Source: Variovorax flavidus (lineage in GTDB: Bacteria > Pseudomonadota > Gammaproteobacteria > Burkholderiales > Burkholderiaceae_C). Taken from it: 64,000 nucleotides of DNA. Every line of letters begins with the position of its first letter. The stretch's first letter is position 1. The notes beneath the pieces were generated by a model. It had not been told where the DNA came from. It worked only from the letters and a program-made list of their open reading frames with translations, and made no database searches. The stretch spans positions 1,612,001 through 1,676,000 of the forward strand of contig NZ_JASZYE010000001.1 of assembly GCF_030317145.1 (NCBI RefSeq), in the 5' to 3' direction. The position numbers were made by a program, and so were the translations under genes. Positions 1 to 7,003 of the stretch are shown here, in pieces.

Positions 1-5
1 AATGG

Positions 6-18
6 TTGATTAGATCAA
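6..18. promoter_or_regulatory. Palindromic operator upstream of the Bug-sulfatase operon
   Basis: A perfect inverted repeat, TTGAT-N3-ATCAA, lies about 85 bp before the first gene. The TTGAT/ATCAA half-site spacing resembles operators of GntR/FCD regulators, and it also fits the T-N11-A pattern of LysR sites. The regulator would lie off the left edge. Assignment to a family is inference; the palindrome is directly visible. Confidence 0.45.
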
Positions 19-102
19 TTGAATGCCGGGACTCTAAAGTCCATCGAAGCGCGAGCGCATTGCCGCCCGCCCGAGATCGAATATTCCTGGAGACATTCGC
101 CC

Positions 103-1086
103 ATGGCCCGCCACACATTCGACCGCCGACGCGTTCTCGCCGCCCTGGGCGGCATCGCCCTGGCCCCGCTCGCGCAGGCCCAGGCCTTCACGCCGGGCCA
201 GCCGATCAAGGTGCTCATCGGCGTTCCGGCCGGCGGCACGCAGGACGTGCTGACGCGCGCCATCGCGCAGGAAGTCCGTGACTCGCTCGGCCCTTTGATC
301 ATCGACAACCGTTCCGGCGCCGCGGGCCGCATCGCGGTCGAGGCGGTGAAGACCGCCGCGCCGGACGGCCACACCTTGTTGCTGGGCACGGCCAGCATGA
401 TGACCATGTTCCCCAGCGCGTACCGCCATCTCTCGTACGACCCGATCAAGGACTTCGTGCCCATCATCAACGCGGCCCGCTTCGAGCTGGCGCTGGTCGT
501 CGGCAAGGATGTACCGGCCAGCACGCTGCCCGAGTTCCTGGCCTGGGCGAAGTCGCAGGGCGACAAGCTCAGCTTCGCGTCCTACGGCGCCGGCACGCCT
601 TCGCACTTTCTCGGCGAGATGCTCAATCGCTCGGCCGGCCTGAAGATGGTCCACGTGCCGTACCGCGGTTCGACCCCTGCGCGACAGGACGTCATGGGCG
701 GCACGGTGCCCGTCTACTTCGACACCGTCGGCGGCGCCATGCAGATGCTGCCCACGGGCCGCGTGAAGGTGCTCGCGACCAGCGGCGACAAGCGATCGCC
801 GCTGATGCCGAGCCTGCCGACCTTTGTCGAGGCGGGTCTCAAGGATGTCGTCGCGACCGCGTGGTTCGCCTACTACGCGCCACTCAAGACGCCGCAGCCC
901 ATCGTCGACAAGCTGCGTGCCGAATTCACCCGCGCAGTCAATTCGCGCGAAGTGCGGCAGCAGTTGCTGCAGAACGGCATGTATCCGGTCGGCGATGGTG
1001 CCGACGCCTTGCTGAAGACAATGCGCGAGGACACCGCCCGATGGGGCGGCATCATGAAGGCCGTCAATTTCCAGGCCAGCGACTGA
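103..1086 (+). CDS. Bug/TctC-family tripartite tricarboxylate transporter substrate-binding protein
   Basis: Periplasmic binding protein of 327 aa of the Bug (TctC) family, which captures small organic acids and related anions for export-independent uptake. The ATG at 103 follows a GGAGA ribosome site and gives an N-terminus with consecutive arginines (DRRRVLAAL) and an AQA cleavage site, so Tat export is possible. Bug hallmarks visible are the IKVLIGVPAGGTQDVLTR start of the mature protein, IDNRSGAAGRIAVEAV around residues 66-81, and the HVPYRGSTPARQD segment. No TctA/TctB membrane genes are nearby, which is usual for Bug proteins. It is followed after 24 nt by a second Bug gene and then a sulfatase, suggesting one transcript. 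The ligand cannot be read from sequence. Confidence 0.9.
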   Translation: MARHTFDRRRVLAALGGIALAPLAQAQAFTPGQPIKVLIGVPAGGTQDVLTRAIAQEVRDSLGPLIIDNRSGAAGRIAVEAVKTAAPDGHTLLLGTASMMTMFPSAYRHLSYDPIKDFVPIINAARFELALVVGKDVPASTLPEFLAWAKSQGDKLSFASYGAGTPSHFLGEMLNRSAGLKMVHVPYRGSTPARQDVMGGTVPVYFDTVGGAMQMLPTGRVKVLATSGDKRSPLMPSLPTFVEAGLKDVVATAWFAYYAPLKTPQPIVDKLRAEFTRAVNSREVRQQLLQNGMYPVGDGADALLKTMREDTARWGGIMKAVNFQASD

Positions 1087-1110
1087 GCGAGCCCCTCAAC
1101 CGGAGAATCC

Positions 1111-2079
1111 ATGTCCAGTCATCTCATCCCGCGCATCGCCGCGACCTTGACCCTTGCTGCCGTGGCGCTCGGCGCGCACGCGCAGGCGCTCGAAGGCGGC
1201 CCGCTGCACATCGTGGTCGGCTACGCGGCCGGCGGTGCGACCGATCGCGTGGCGCGCATCGTGGGCGACAAGCTGCAGCCCAAGCTGGGCGTGCCCGTCA
1301 TCGTGGACAACAAGCCTGGCGCGGGAGGCCGTCTCGCCGCACAACAGGTCAAGGCCACGCCGGCCGGACAGAACGTGCTGATGCTCGCCAATCCGGCGGT
1401 GATGGTCGTCGCGCCGCTCGTGTTCAAGGACAACGGCTACGACGCCGAGCGGGACTTCGTGCCCGTGTCGCACGTCAACGACTACGAATTCGCGCTGGCC
1501 GTGTCGACGGCCGTGCCGGTGCGCGAGTTGTCGCATCTGCTCGCGTGGATGCGCGCCAATCCCGAGAAGGCCAACTTCGGCGTTCCCGCGACCGGCAGCC
1601 TGCCGCACTTCTTCGGACTCATGATGGGCGAGAAGGCCAAGGTGCCGGCGCAGGTGATCGGCTATCGCGGTTCCGGCCCGCTGCTGACCGATCTCATGGG
1701 CGGCCAGGTGCCGATCGCGTTCGACACCTTCGACGTCGACCTGCCGCAGCACCAGGCCGGCAAGATCCGCGTGCTCGCGGTCTCCGGTGCCAAACGTTCG
1801 TCTTTTGCACCGGACATTCCGACCTTCAAGGAATCCGGGCTCGACCTGGTGGCGACCGGGTGGAACACATTCTTCGCGCCGGCGACGATGCCGCGCGACA
1901 AGGCGGTCCGGCTGTCCAAGGCCATCCACGAGGTCATGCAGGATCCCGACACCCAGCGCCGGTTCAAGGACGCGCTGATGACGCCGGTCGTGAGCACGCA
2001 GGACCAGACGGCCGCGATGCTCAAGGCCTACCGCGCCCAGTGGGCGCCCGTGGTGCAGAAATCCGGCTACCAACCCTGA
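1111..2079 (+). CDS. Second Bug/TctC-family substrate-binding protein
   Basis: A 322-aa paralogue of the preceding gene, with a Sec signal peptide (hydrophobic residues 8-20 and an AHAQ cleavage region). Family features are IVVGYAAGGATDRVARI near the mature N-terminus, VDNKPGAGGRLAAQQV, and the GYRGSGPLLTDLMGG segment that usually contacts ligand. Start chosen at ATG 1111, downstream of GGAGA. The sulfatase start codon lies only 5 nt after its stop, so the two genes are probably translationally coupled. Two different Bug proteins side by side suggest two related ligands or one high- and one low-affinity receptor; that is inference. Confidence 0.9.
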   Translation: MSSHLIPRIAATLTLAAVALGAHAQALEGGPLHIVVGYAAGGATDRVARIVGDKLQPKLGVPVIVDNKPGAGGRLAAQQVKATPAGQNVLMLANPAVMVVAPLVFKDNGYDAERDFVPVSHVNDYEFALAVSTAVPVRELSHLLAWMRANPEKANFGVPATGSLPHFFGLMMGEKAKVPAQVIGYRGSGPLLTDLMGGQVPIAFDTFDVDLPQHQAGKIRVLAVSGAKRSSFAPDIPTFKESGLDLVATGWNTFFAPATMPRDKAVRLSKAIHEVMQDPDTQRRFKDALMTPVVSTQDQTAAMLKAYRAQWAPVVQKSGYQP

Positions 2080-2084
2080 AATCC

Positions 2085-3401
2085 ATGCAGAAACCCAACA
2101 TCATCTTCATCGTGGCGGACGACCTCGGCTATGCCGACCTCGGCTGCTACGGCGGCCGCGATGCCGCCTTCGGCCCTGTGTCGCCGGTGCTCGACGGACT
2201 GGCTGCCAGAGGCATCAAGTTCACGCAGGGCTACGCGAACTCGCCCGTGTGCTCGCCCACCCGCTTCGCGATGATCACCGCGCGCTACCAATACCGCCTG
2301 CGGGGCGCGGCCGAGGAGCCCATCAACAGCAAGAGCCGCGGCAGCACGTCGCTGGGACTGCCGCCGGAGCACCCCATCCTGCCTTCGCTGCTGCGCGGCG
2401 CCGGCTACCGCACCGCCCTGGTCGGCAAGTGGCATCTGGGCTATCCGCCAGCCTTCGGCCCGCTGCGTTCGGGCTATGAGGAGTTCTTCGGCCCCATGTC
2501 GGGCGGCGTCGACTACTTCACGCACTGCGATTCCAGCGGCAGGCATGACCTGTGGCTCGGCGAGGAAGACTGCCAGCAGGAGGGCTACCTCACCGATCTG
2601 CTCTCGCGGCGCGCGGTCGACTACGTGGAGCGCATGGCGCAGCAGGACGCCCCCTTCTTCCTGAGCCTGCACTACACCGCCCCGCACTGGCCGTGGGAAA
2701 CGCGCGAGGACGAAGCCAAGGCGCCGGCGGTGAAGAACAACCTGTTCGATCTCGCGGGCGGCAACATCCACACCTACCGCCGCATGATCCATCACATGGA
2801 CGAAGGCATCGGCTGGATCATGGCCGCGCTCGAGAAGCATGGCATGGCCGACAACACCCTCGTCGTCTTCACCAGCGACAACGGCGGCGAACGCTTCTCC
2901 GACAACTGGCCGCTGGTCGGCGGCAAGATGGACCTGACCGAAGGCGGCATCCGCGTGCCGTGGATCGCGCACTGGCCGAAGGTCATCGGCGCGGGCGGCG
3001 AGAGCACCCAGCACTGCATGACGATGGACTGGTCGGCAACGATGCTCGAAGCGGCCGGCGTGGCCGCGGATCCGCAGTACCCGCTCGACGGGGTTTCGCT
3101 TCTTCCGGTCCTGCGCGACGCCTCGCAGACCTTTGCCCGCCCCCTGCACTGGCGCATGAACCACCGGGGCCAGCGCGCGATGCGCGACGGCGACTGGAAA
3201 TACCTCCAGGTCGACGGCAACGAATATCTTTTCAACATCCCGGCCGATGAGCGCGAGCGCGCCAACCAGGCGCACAAGGAGCCGGAGCGCCTGGCCGCGA
3301 TGCGCGATGCCTGGCTGGCATGGAACACGACGATGCCGCCCATTCCCGAGGACGCGACCGTGAGCCTGGGCTACTCCGTCAAGGACATGCCGCAGAGATG
3401 A
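2085..3401 (+). CDS. Formylglycine-dependent sulfatase (arylsulfatase family)
   Basis: Predicted sulfatase of 438 aa, hydrolysing a sulfate ester. Metal-site aspartates D12-D13 lie in IIFIVADDLGYADLGCYGG. The modification motif C56-S-P-T-R60 matches C-x-P-x-R, so C56 should be converted to formylglycine by a maturase, none of which is in this window. GKWHLG and a TSDNGGER metal-binding segment complete the active site. There is no signal peptide, so the enzyme appears cytoplasmic and would act after uptake. An open frame extends upstream of 2085 but has no family similarity; the ATG directly before the conserved KPNIIFIVADD strand is the natural start. Its place behind two Bug genes suggests a sulfated or sulfonate-like substrate, which is unproven. 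Confidence 0.92.
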   Translation: MQKPNIIFIVADDLGYADLGCYGGRDAAFGPVSPVLDGLAARGIKFTQGYANSPVCSPTRFAMITARYQYRLRGAAEEPINSKSRGSTSLGLPPEHPILPSLLRGAGYRTALVGKWHLGYPPAFGPLRSGYEEFFGPMSGGVDYFTHCDSSGRHDLWLGEEDCQQEGYLTDLLSRRAVDYVERMAQQDAPFFLSLHYTAPHWPWETREDEAKAPAVKNNLFDLAGGNIHTYRRMIHHMDEGIGWIMAALEKHGMADNTLVVFTSDNGGERFSDNWPLVGGKMDLTEGGIRVPWIAHWPKVIGAGGESTQHCMTMDWSATMLEAAGVAADPQYPLDGVSLLPVLRDASQTFARPLHWRMNHRGQRAMRDGDWKYLQVDGNEYLFNIPADERERANQAHKEPERLAAMRDAWLAWNTTMPPIPEDATVSLGYSVKDMPQR

Positions 3402-3411
3402 GCCGCCCAGC

Positions 3412-3440
3412 AAAAAGCCCCTCGCGAGGGGCTTTTTTCT
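3412..3440. terminator. Bidirectional intrinsic terminator
   Basis: A perfect 18-bp palindrome AGCCCCTCGCGAGGGGCT is flanked by five A residues on the left and six T residues on the right. It can therefore terminate the sulfatase operon on the plus strand and the small convergent gene on the minus strand. Confidence 0.9.
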
Positions 3441-3456
3441 TGGGGGCGGGCCGGGG

Positions 3457-3678
3457 TCAGCTGGCCTTGAGCGCCAATGCCGGCTGCTGAGCCGATGCGC
3501 GCAGGAAATGCACGGCGCGAACCACGGCGTCGAAGCCGTTGGCGAGGGCCTTCAGCGCGGGCCGGGCAATCGATGGTTCGTCTCGGCCGATGTGGCGAGC
3601 GTCATTGCTGGCCAGCTCACGCTCGAACGAGTCCGTGAACTTGGGGTTGCGAGGGAAGTACCAGTTGGATGAGGTCAT
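3457..3678 (-). CDS. Small uncharacterised protein, probably leaderless
   Basis: A 73-aa basic protein (begins MTSSNWYFPRNPKFTDSFER) with no signal peptide or membrane segment and no recognised family. Support for it being real is its position between a strong promoter and a terminator: a consensus-like promoter ends 7 nt before the ATG, and the bidirectional terminator at 3412-3440 closes it. There is no Shine-Dalgarno sequence. Function unknown. Confidence 0.6.
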   Translation of the reverse strand: MTSSNWYFPRNPKFTDSFERELASNDARHIGRDEPSIARPALKALANGFDAVVRAVHFLRASAQQPALALKAS

Positions 3679-3685
3679 AGGTACT

Positions 3686-3714
3686 ATTGTAAGGGTTTAC
3701 CCTGAATAATTCAA
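3686..3714 (-). promoter_or_regulatory. Sigma70-type promoter with palindromic spacer
   Basis: On the minus strand, -35 TTGAAT (3714-3709) and -10 TACAAT (3691-3686) are separated by exactly 17 bp. The spacer contains the inverted repeat AGGGT-AA-ACCCT, a possible operator. Only 7 nt separate the -10 from the ATG at 3678, so transcription should begin at or within a base of the start codon. Confidence 0.65.
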
Positions 3715-3772
3715 GCCGGCCCCGCAACGCGGCCGCGGCGAATCGAGCAATCCATCACGGCGGACGCTGCCG

Positions 3773-4759
3773 CTACAGCGCCCGCACAGGCATGCACAGC
3801 TCACAAGTGAAGGCGCCCGTCTTTTCGTCGACGGCAAAGTCCTTGCCGTAGACCTCGACGGGCGGCGCCTCGTCGGCCTGATAGCCGCTGTCGGGCAGCC
3901 AGTCGCAGAGTTGCACCCACGCCGCGTGGATTTCCGAGGCCGTGCCTGCAAAGGCGACACAGGCAAAACGCCCGCCGCGCAGGGTCTGGACACCGATTTC
4001 GCCTTCTGGGCGAAAAGCGTCGTCGACCTCGATGCACGCGTCGTAGCGGCATTTTTCGGGCGGCGTGACATCCGCGTTGTCATGGCTGATGCCGTACATC
4101 ATGCGGCGGGGCTGCATCAGGCCCTTCTGGTCGCACCACGCCGCGAAGCGCTGCCAGGTTCGGGTGATCTCGGGACTGCCATAGGGCCCGACCTGCCGCA
4201 TGTAGGCCACGCGGGCCGGCGCGACCGTCTTGAGTTCGACCTTCATCTGTCCATTTCCTGAATCTGCGCTGTGAGGAACAGGGCCCTTGGGCCAGGAGCC
4301 CTCATCGTGCAGGAAGGCTTCCGCGACGGCTTGATGCCGTTTGCGGTCCGCTTGATGAATCTTGCCAAGCTGGATGCGACGGCTCTCCGCCCACGCACGG
4401 AACGCACCGCGCCGCCAAGCCGTGGGCGTGACGCCGAAATGCGCGCTGAACGAGCGCGTGAACACTGCCGCCGATCCGAAGCCGACATCGAGCGCGATGG
4501 CCAGGACGGGCTCGGGCGGCAGGAACAGCAAGCGAGCCGCAGCCACTTCCAGCCGGCGCCGCCGGACGCGATCAGCCAGCGTTTCGCCGGTCATGGCCTG
4601 GAACACGCGATGGAAATGCCACGCCGAAAAGTTCGCCACCTCCGCCAGCCTCGCGAGATCCAGCGGCTCGGCCAGATGACCATCGATGTGGTCGATCACG
4701 CGGTTGATGCGCGCGATGTAGGCATGCCGTGGACTGCTCACGCACTGCTCCGCGCGCAC
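3773..4759 (-). CDS. AraC-family regulator with C-terminal GyrI-like ligand domain
   Basis: Transcription factor of 328 aa. The first 120 residues hold two AraC helix-turn-helix motifs (ARLAEVANFSAWHFHRVF and the second near VGFGSAAVFTRSFSAHFGV). Residues about 172-328 form a GyrI-like/SOUL-type effector-binding domain (start MKVELKTVAPARVAYMRQVG), as in Rob and SbmC-like regulators that sense small hydrophobic or cationic molecules. It is divergent from the PadR gene. The target may be its own promoter or the efflux genes of the chromosome; nothing in the sequence decides this. Ordinary length for the AraC-GyrI architecture. Confidence 0.9.
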   Translation of the reverse strand: MRAEQCVSSPRHAYIARINRVIDHIDGHLAEPLDLARLAEVANFSAWHFHRVFQAMTGETLADRVRRRRLEVAAARLLFLPPEPVLAIALDVGFGSAAVFTRSFSAHFGVTPTAWRRGAFRAWAESRRIQLGKIHQADRKRHQAVAEAFLHDEGSWPKGPVPHSADSGNGQMKVELKTVAPARVAYMRQVGPYGSPEITRTWQRFAAWCDQKGLMQPRRMMYGISHDNADVTPPEKCRYDACIEVDDAFRPEGEIGVQTLRGGRFACVAFAGTASEIHAAWVQLCDWLPDSGYQADEAPPVEVYGKDFAVDEKTGAFTCELCMPVRAL

Positions 4760-4777
4760 CGATGCCCAAGGCCAGGC

Positions 4778-4806
4778 TTGACTTCGACACTATTTAGATA
4801 TATCTT
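4778..4806 (+). promoter_or_regulatory. Promoter and palindromic operator of the PadR-SIP pair
   Basis: A -35 TTGACT (4778-4783) and a -10-like TATCTT (4801-4806) are spaced by 17 bp. The perfect palindrome AGATATATCT (4796-4805) overlaps the -10 and is followed by a related half (TCAGATAG). The AT-rich site stands out sharply in GC-rich DNA and is suited to autorepression by the PadR protein; that last step is inference. Confidence 0.5.
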
Positions 4807-4839
4807 TATCAAATCAGATAGCATCACAGAAAGACATCC

Positions 4840-5418
4840 ATGCGAGATTTCAAACGCTTTTTACACGGCACCCGGCGCGGTGAACACGGCGATGGCCTGG
4901 GCGGCGGCGGTCGCGAGCACCACGAAGGCCCACGCGGCGGGCGCGGCGGCGGCCGCGTGTTCGGCCATGGCGGCCTGCGCTTCGTGCTGCTGCAGCTGAT
5001 CGCCGACAAGCCCAGTCACGGCTACGAACTCATCAAGGCCATCGAGGAGCGCCTCGGCGGCCGCTACAGCCCCAGCCCGGGCATCGTCTACCCCACGCTC
5101 ACGCTTCTGGAGGAACTGGGCTATGTGAGCGTCGATACCGCCGATGGCGGCGGGCGCAAGCGCTACACCGCCACCGATGGCGGCAAGGACTTCCTCGCCG
5201 CCAACCGCGAGACGACCGACGAAATGATGGCCCGCATGGACGGCGGCGTCGACGGCGCCGGCCCCCGGGCCGGGCGGCCGCCGCAGGTCATCCGTGCCAT
5301 CGAGAACCTCAAGCTCGCGATGCGCATGCGCCTCGCGCGTGAACCGCTCACCGAACAACAGGCCCACGAATTCGCCGCGGTGCTCGACAGCGCCGCCCAG
5401 CAACTGGAACGCATCTAG
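4840..5418 (+). CDS. PadR-family regulator with His/Gly-rich N-terminus (YqjI-like)
   Basis: Repressor of 192 aa. Residues 9-45 are rich in Gly, His and Arg (H9, H16, H27, H28, H43), a likely metal-binding tail. Residues 46-120 form the PadR winged helix (LIADKPSHGYELIKAIEERL, PGIVYPTLTLLEELGYV), followed by a helical C-terminus for dimerisation. E. coli YqjI has the same layout, a metal-binding N-terminal tail plus PadR domain, and represses the adjacent ferric reductase gene yqjH in response to nickel/iron status. Here the next gene, 11 nt downstream, is a YqjH-family protein, which strongly supports the analogy. The ATG at 4840 lies just after a palindromic operator. Confidence 0.88.
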   Translation: MRDFKRFLHGTRRGEHGDGLGGGGREHHEGPRGGRGGGRVFGHGGLRFVLLQLIADKPSHGYELIKAIEERLGGRYSPSPGIVYPTLTLLEELGYVSVDTADGGGRKRYTATDGGKDFLAANRETTDEMMARMDGGVDGAGPRAGRPPQVIRAIENLKLAMRMRLAREPLTEQQAHEFAAVLDSAAQQLERI

Positions 5419-5429
5419 AAAGCTCCCGC

Positions 5430-6263
5430 ATGACCGAAACCTCGACACCCTCCTCCACCCCCGACCGCCTGCCGCGGCGAGTCCGCCATGAGTTGCGTTT
5501 TCGCAAACTGCAGGTGCAGAAGTTGCAGCGCGTCACGCCGCACCTGATCCGCGTCACGCTCGGCGGCGACGAGCTCGCAGGCTTCACCAGCCCGGGCTTC
5601 GACGATCACGCCAAGATCTTCTTCCCCGACCCGAAGACCGGTGCGCTGGTCGTGCCGAGCGTCGGCCTGGAGGGCCCCGTCTGGCCAGGTGGCCAGAAGC
5701 CTGCCATGCGCGACTACACGCCGCGCCGCCATGACGCCGCGGCCGGCACGCTCGAGATCGATTTCGCGCTGCACGACGCCGGCCCCGCCACGCAATGGGC
5801 AGAAACCGCCAAGCCGGGCGACACCCTCGGCGTCGGCGGCCCACGCGGCTCCTTCATCATTCCGACCGCTTTCGACTGGCATCTGCTGATCGGTGACGAC
5901 ACGGCGCTGCCCGCGATCTCGCGCCGGCTGGCCGAGTTGCCGGCCGGCGCGCGCGCCGTGGTGCTGGCGGAAGTCGACGACGAAGCGGACGAAATCACCT
6001 TCGACACGCAGGCCGCGCTGGACCTGCAATGGGTGCATCGCCGCGGCATCGAGCCGGGCGTGGGCACCCCTCTGCTCGACGCACTGCGCAAGCTGGACCT
6101 GCCGGATGGCGACTTCCACGCCTGGGTGGCGTGCGAGTCGACCGCAGCGAAGGCGCTTCGGGCGCATCTGGTCGGCGAGCGCGGCGCCAACCCCAAATGG
6201 ATCAAGGCGGCCGGCTACTGGCGTCTTGGCGCGGTCGCCACGCACGACACCCACGAGGACTGA
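5430..6263 (+). CDS. Siderophore-interacting protein / ferric-siderophore reductase (YqjH/ViuB family)
   Basis: A 277-aa cytoplasmic flavoprotein predicted to reduce and release iron from ferric siderophores with NAD(P)H. Residues 15-130 form the FAD-binding barrel, with the flavin-contacting R-x-Y-T segment (MRDYTPRRHD) and GVGGPRGSF; the C-terminal half is the SIP domain (HLLIGDDTALPAISRRL, HAWVACESTAAKALRAHL). It forms an operon with the PadR regulator and is probably derepressed when that protein binds metal. Length is normal for the family. Confidence 0.9.
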   Translation: MTETSTPSSTPDRLPRRVRHELRFRKLQVQKLQRVTPHLIRVTLGGDELAGFTSPGFDDHAKIFFPDPKTGALVVPSVGLEGPVWPGGQKPAMRDYTPRRHDAAAGTLEIDFALHDAGPATQWAETAKPGDTLGVGGPRGSFIIPTAFDWHLLIGDDTALPAISRRLAELPAGARAVVLAEVDDEADEITFDTQAALDLQWVHRRGIEPGVGTPLLDALRKLDLPDGDFHAWVACESTAAKALRAHLVGERGANPKWIKAAGYWRLGAVATHDTHED

Positions 6264-6303
6264 ATCCCGCGCATCCCCCAAACGCGCTATGCCACGCGGT
6301 GGT

Positions 6304-6332
6304 TTGACTATCCCCAGTGAGGGGTCGAAAAT
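6304..6332 (+). promoter_or_regulatory. Candidate promoter with CCCC-N5-GGGG palindrome in the spacer
   Basis: TTGACT (6304-6309), 17 bp, then GAAAAT (6327-6332). The spacer carries CCCC (6312-6315) and GGGG (6321-6324) separated by 5 bp, a possible regulator site. It lies 47 bp before the membrane protein gene. The -10 is weak. Confidence 0.4.
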
Positions 6333-6378
6333 TCCGCGGCTGAGTACTTAGGCATTAGGAATCCAAGGGGGCCGAAAG

Positions 6379-6891
6379 ATGGGCATCGGGCTGATGCAGT
6401 GGCAATTCTTCGTGGCATTGCTGACGGGCGTCCTGCTGCTGTGGGGCGTGACATGGGCGTGGCGGCGGGCAGCACTGCGCCGCGAGGCGGAGCGGCGCAT
6501 CGAGGCCGCCAGGGTGCGATCGGGCCATGTGCCGCTGGAGATTCCCACCGTACGCGGCAATCTGACTTCTTCCGGCGACTCGGTGCCCGACACCCTCCCC
6601 GAATGGTTCATCCAGGGCAAGGGCGAGCATGCGGTGGTCGACGAAACGCCCCGCATCCGGGTTCGCTACATGGACGCCCACGACCGGAAGATCGAATGCA
6701 CGCTGCAGGTCGACCACCTCGATCTGCAGAAGAAGACGATCACGGGCCACGGCGAATTGCCGGGTGACATCCGGCGCGTCCCCCTGCACCGGATCGTGTC
6801 CGCGCGCATTGCGGATTCGGGCCAGCGATTCAACGTCGATACCTGGGTGGACGCCGTGCGCGTCGCGCGCAGGCGCCGCGGCCAGGTCTGA
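6379..6891 (+). CDS. Membrane-anchored protein with WYL-like C-terminal domain
   Basis: Protein of 170 aa. Residues about 7-28 are a single hydrophobic membrane helix followed by arginines (WRRAALRREAERRIEAARVR), so the bulk is probably cytoplasmic. From about residue 92 the sequence resembles the WYL fold: RIRVRYMDAHDRKIECTLQV, then ITGHGELPGDIRRVPLHRIV and DTWVDAVRVARRRR. Classic WYL proteins follow a DNA-binding HTH; none is present here. The start is supported by a GGGGG stretch before ATG 6379. Role unknown; the WYL assignment is by pattern recognition and needs a profile search. Confidence 0.7.
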   Translation: MGIGLMQWQFFVALLTGVLLLWGVTWAWRRAALRREAERRIEAARVRSGHVPLEIPTVRGNLTSSGDSVPDTLPEWFIQGKGEHAVVDETPRIRVRYMDAHDRKIECTLQVDHLDLQKKTITGHGELPGDIRRVPLHRIVSARIADSGQRFNVDTWVDAVRVARRRRGQV

Positions 6892-7003
6892 GCGGCTTCG
6901 TCCAGCGCTTTCTCCCTGCCCTCTGCCGTCGTCGCTGAGGGATCGGCCCCGTTCCTTATGATGCGGGCCTGCCGGCCGTCGGCCGCGCACCGATCCATTT
7001 CCG

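Noticed and set aside
861..2084. N-terminal extension of the sulfatase frame
   Set aside because: It overlaps both Bug genes and has no family similarity; the conserved sulfatase strand begins at ATG 2085.
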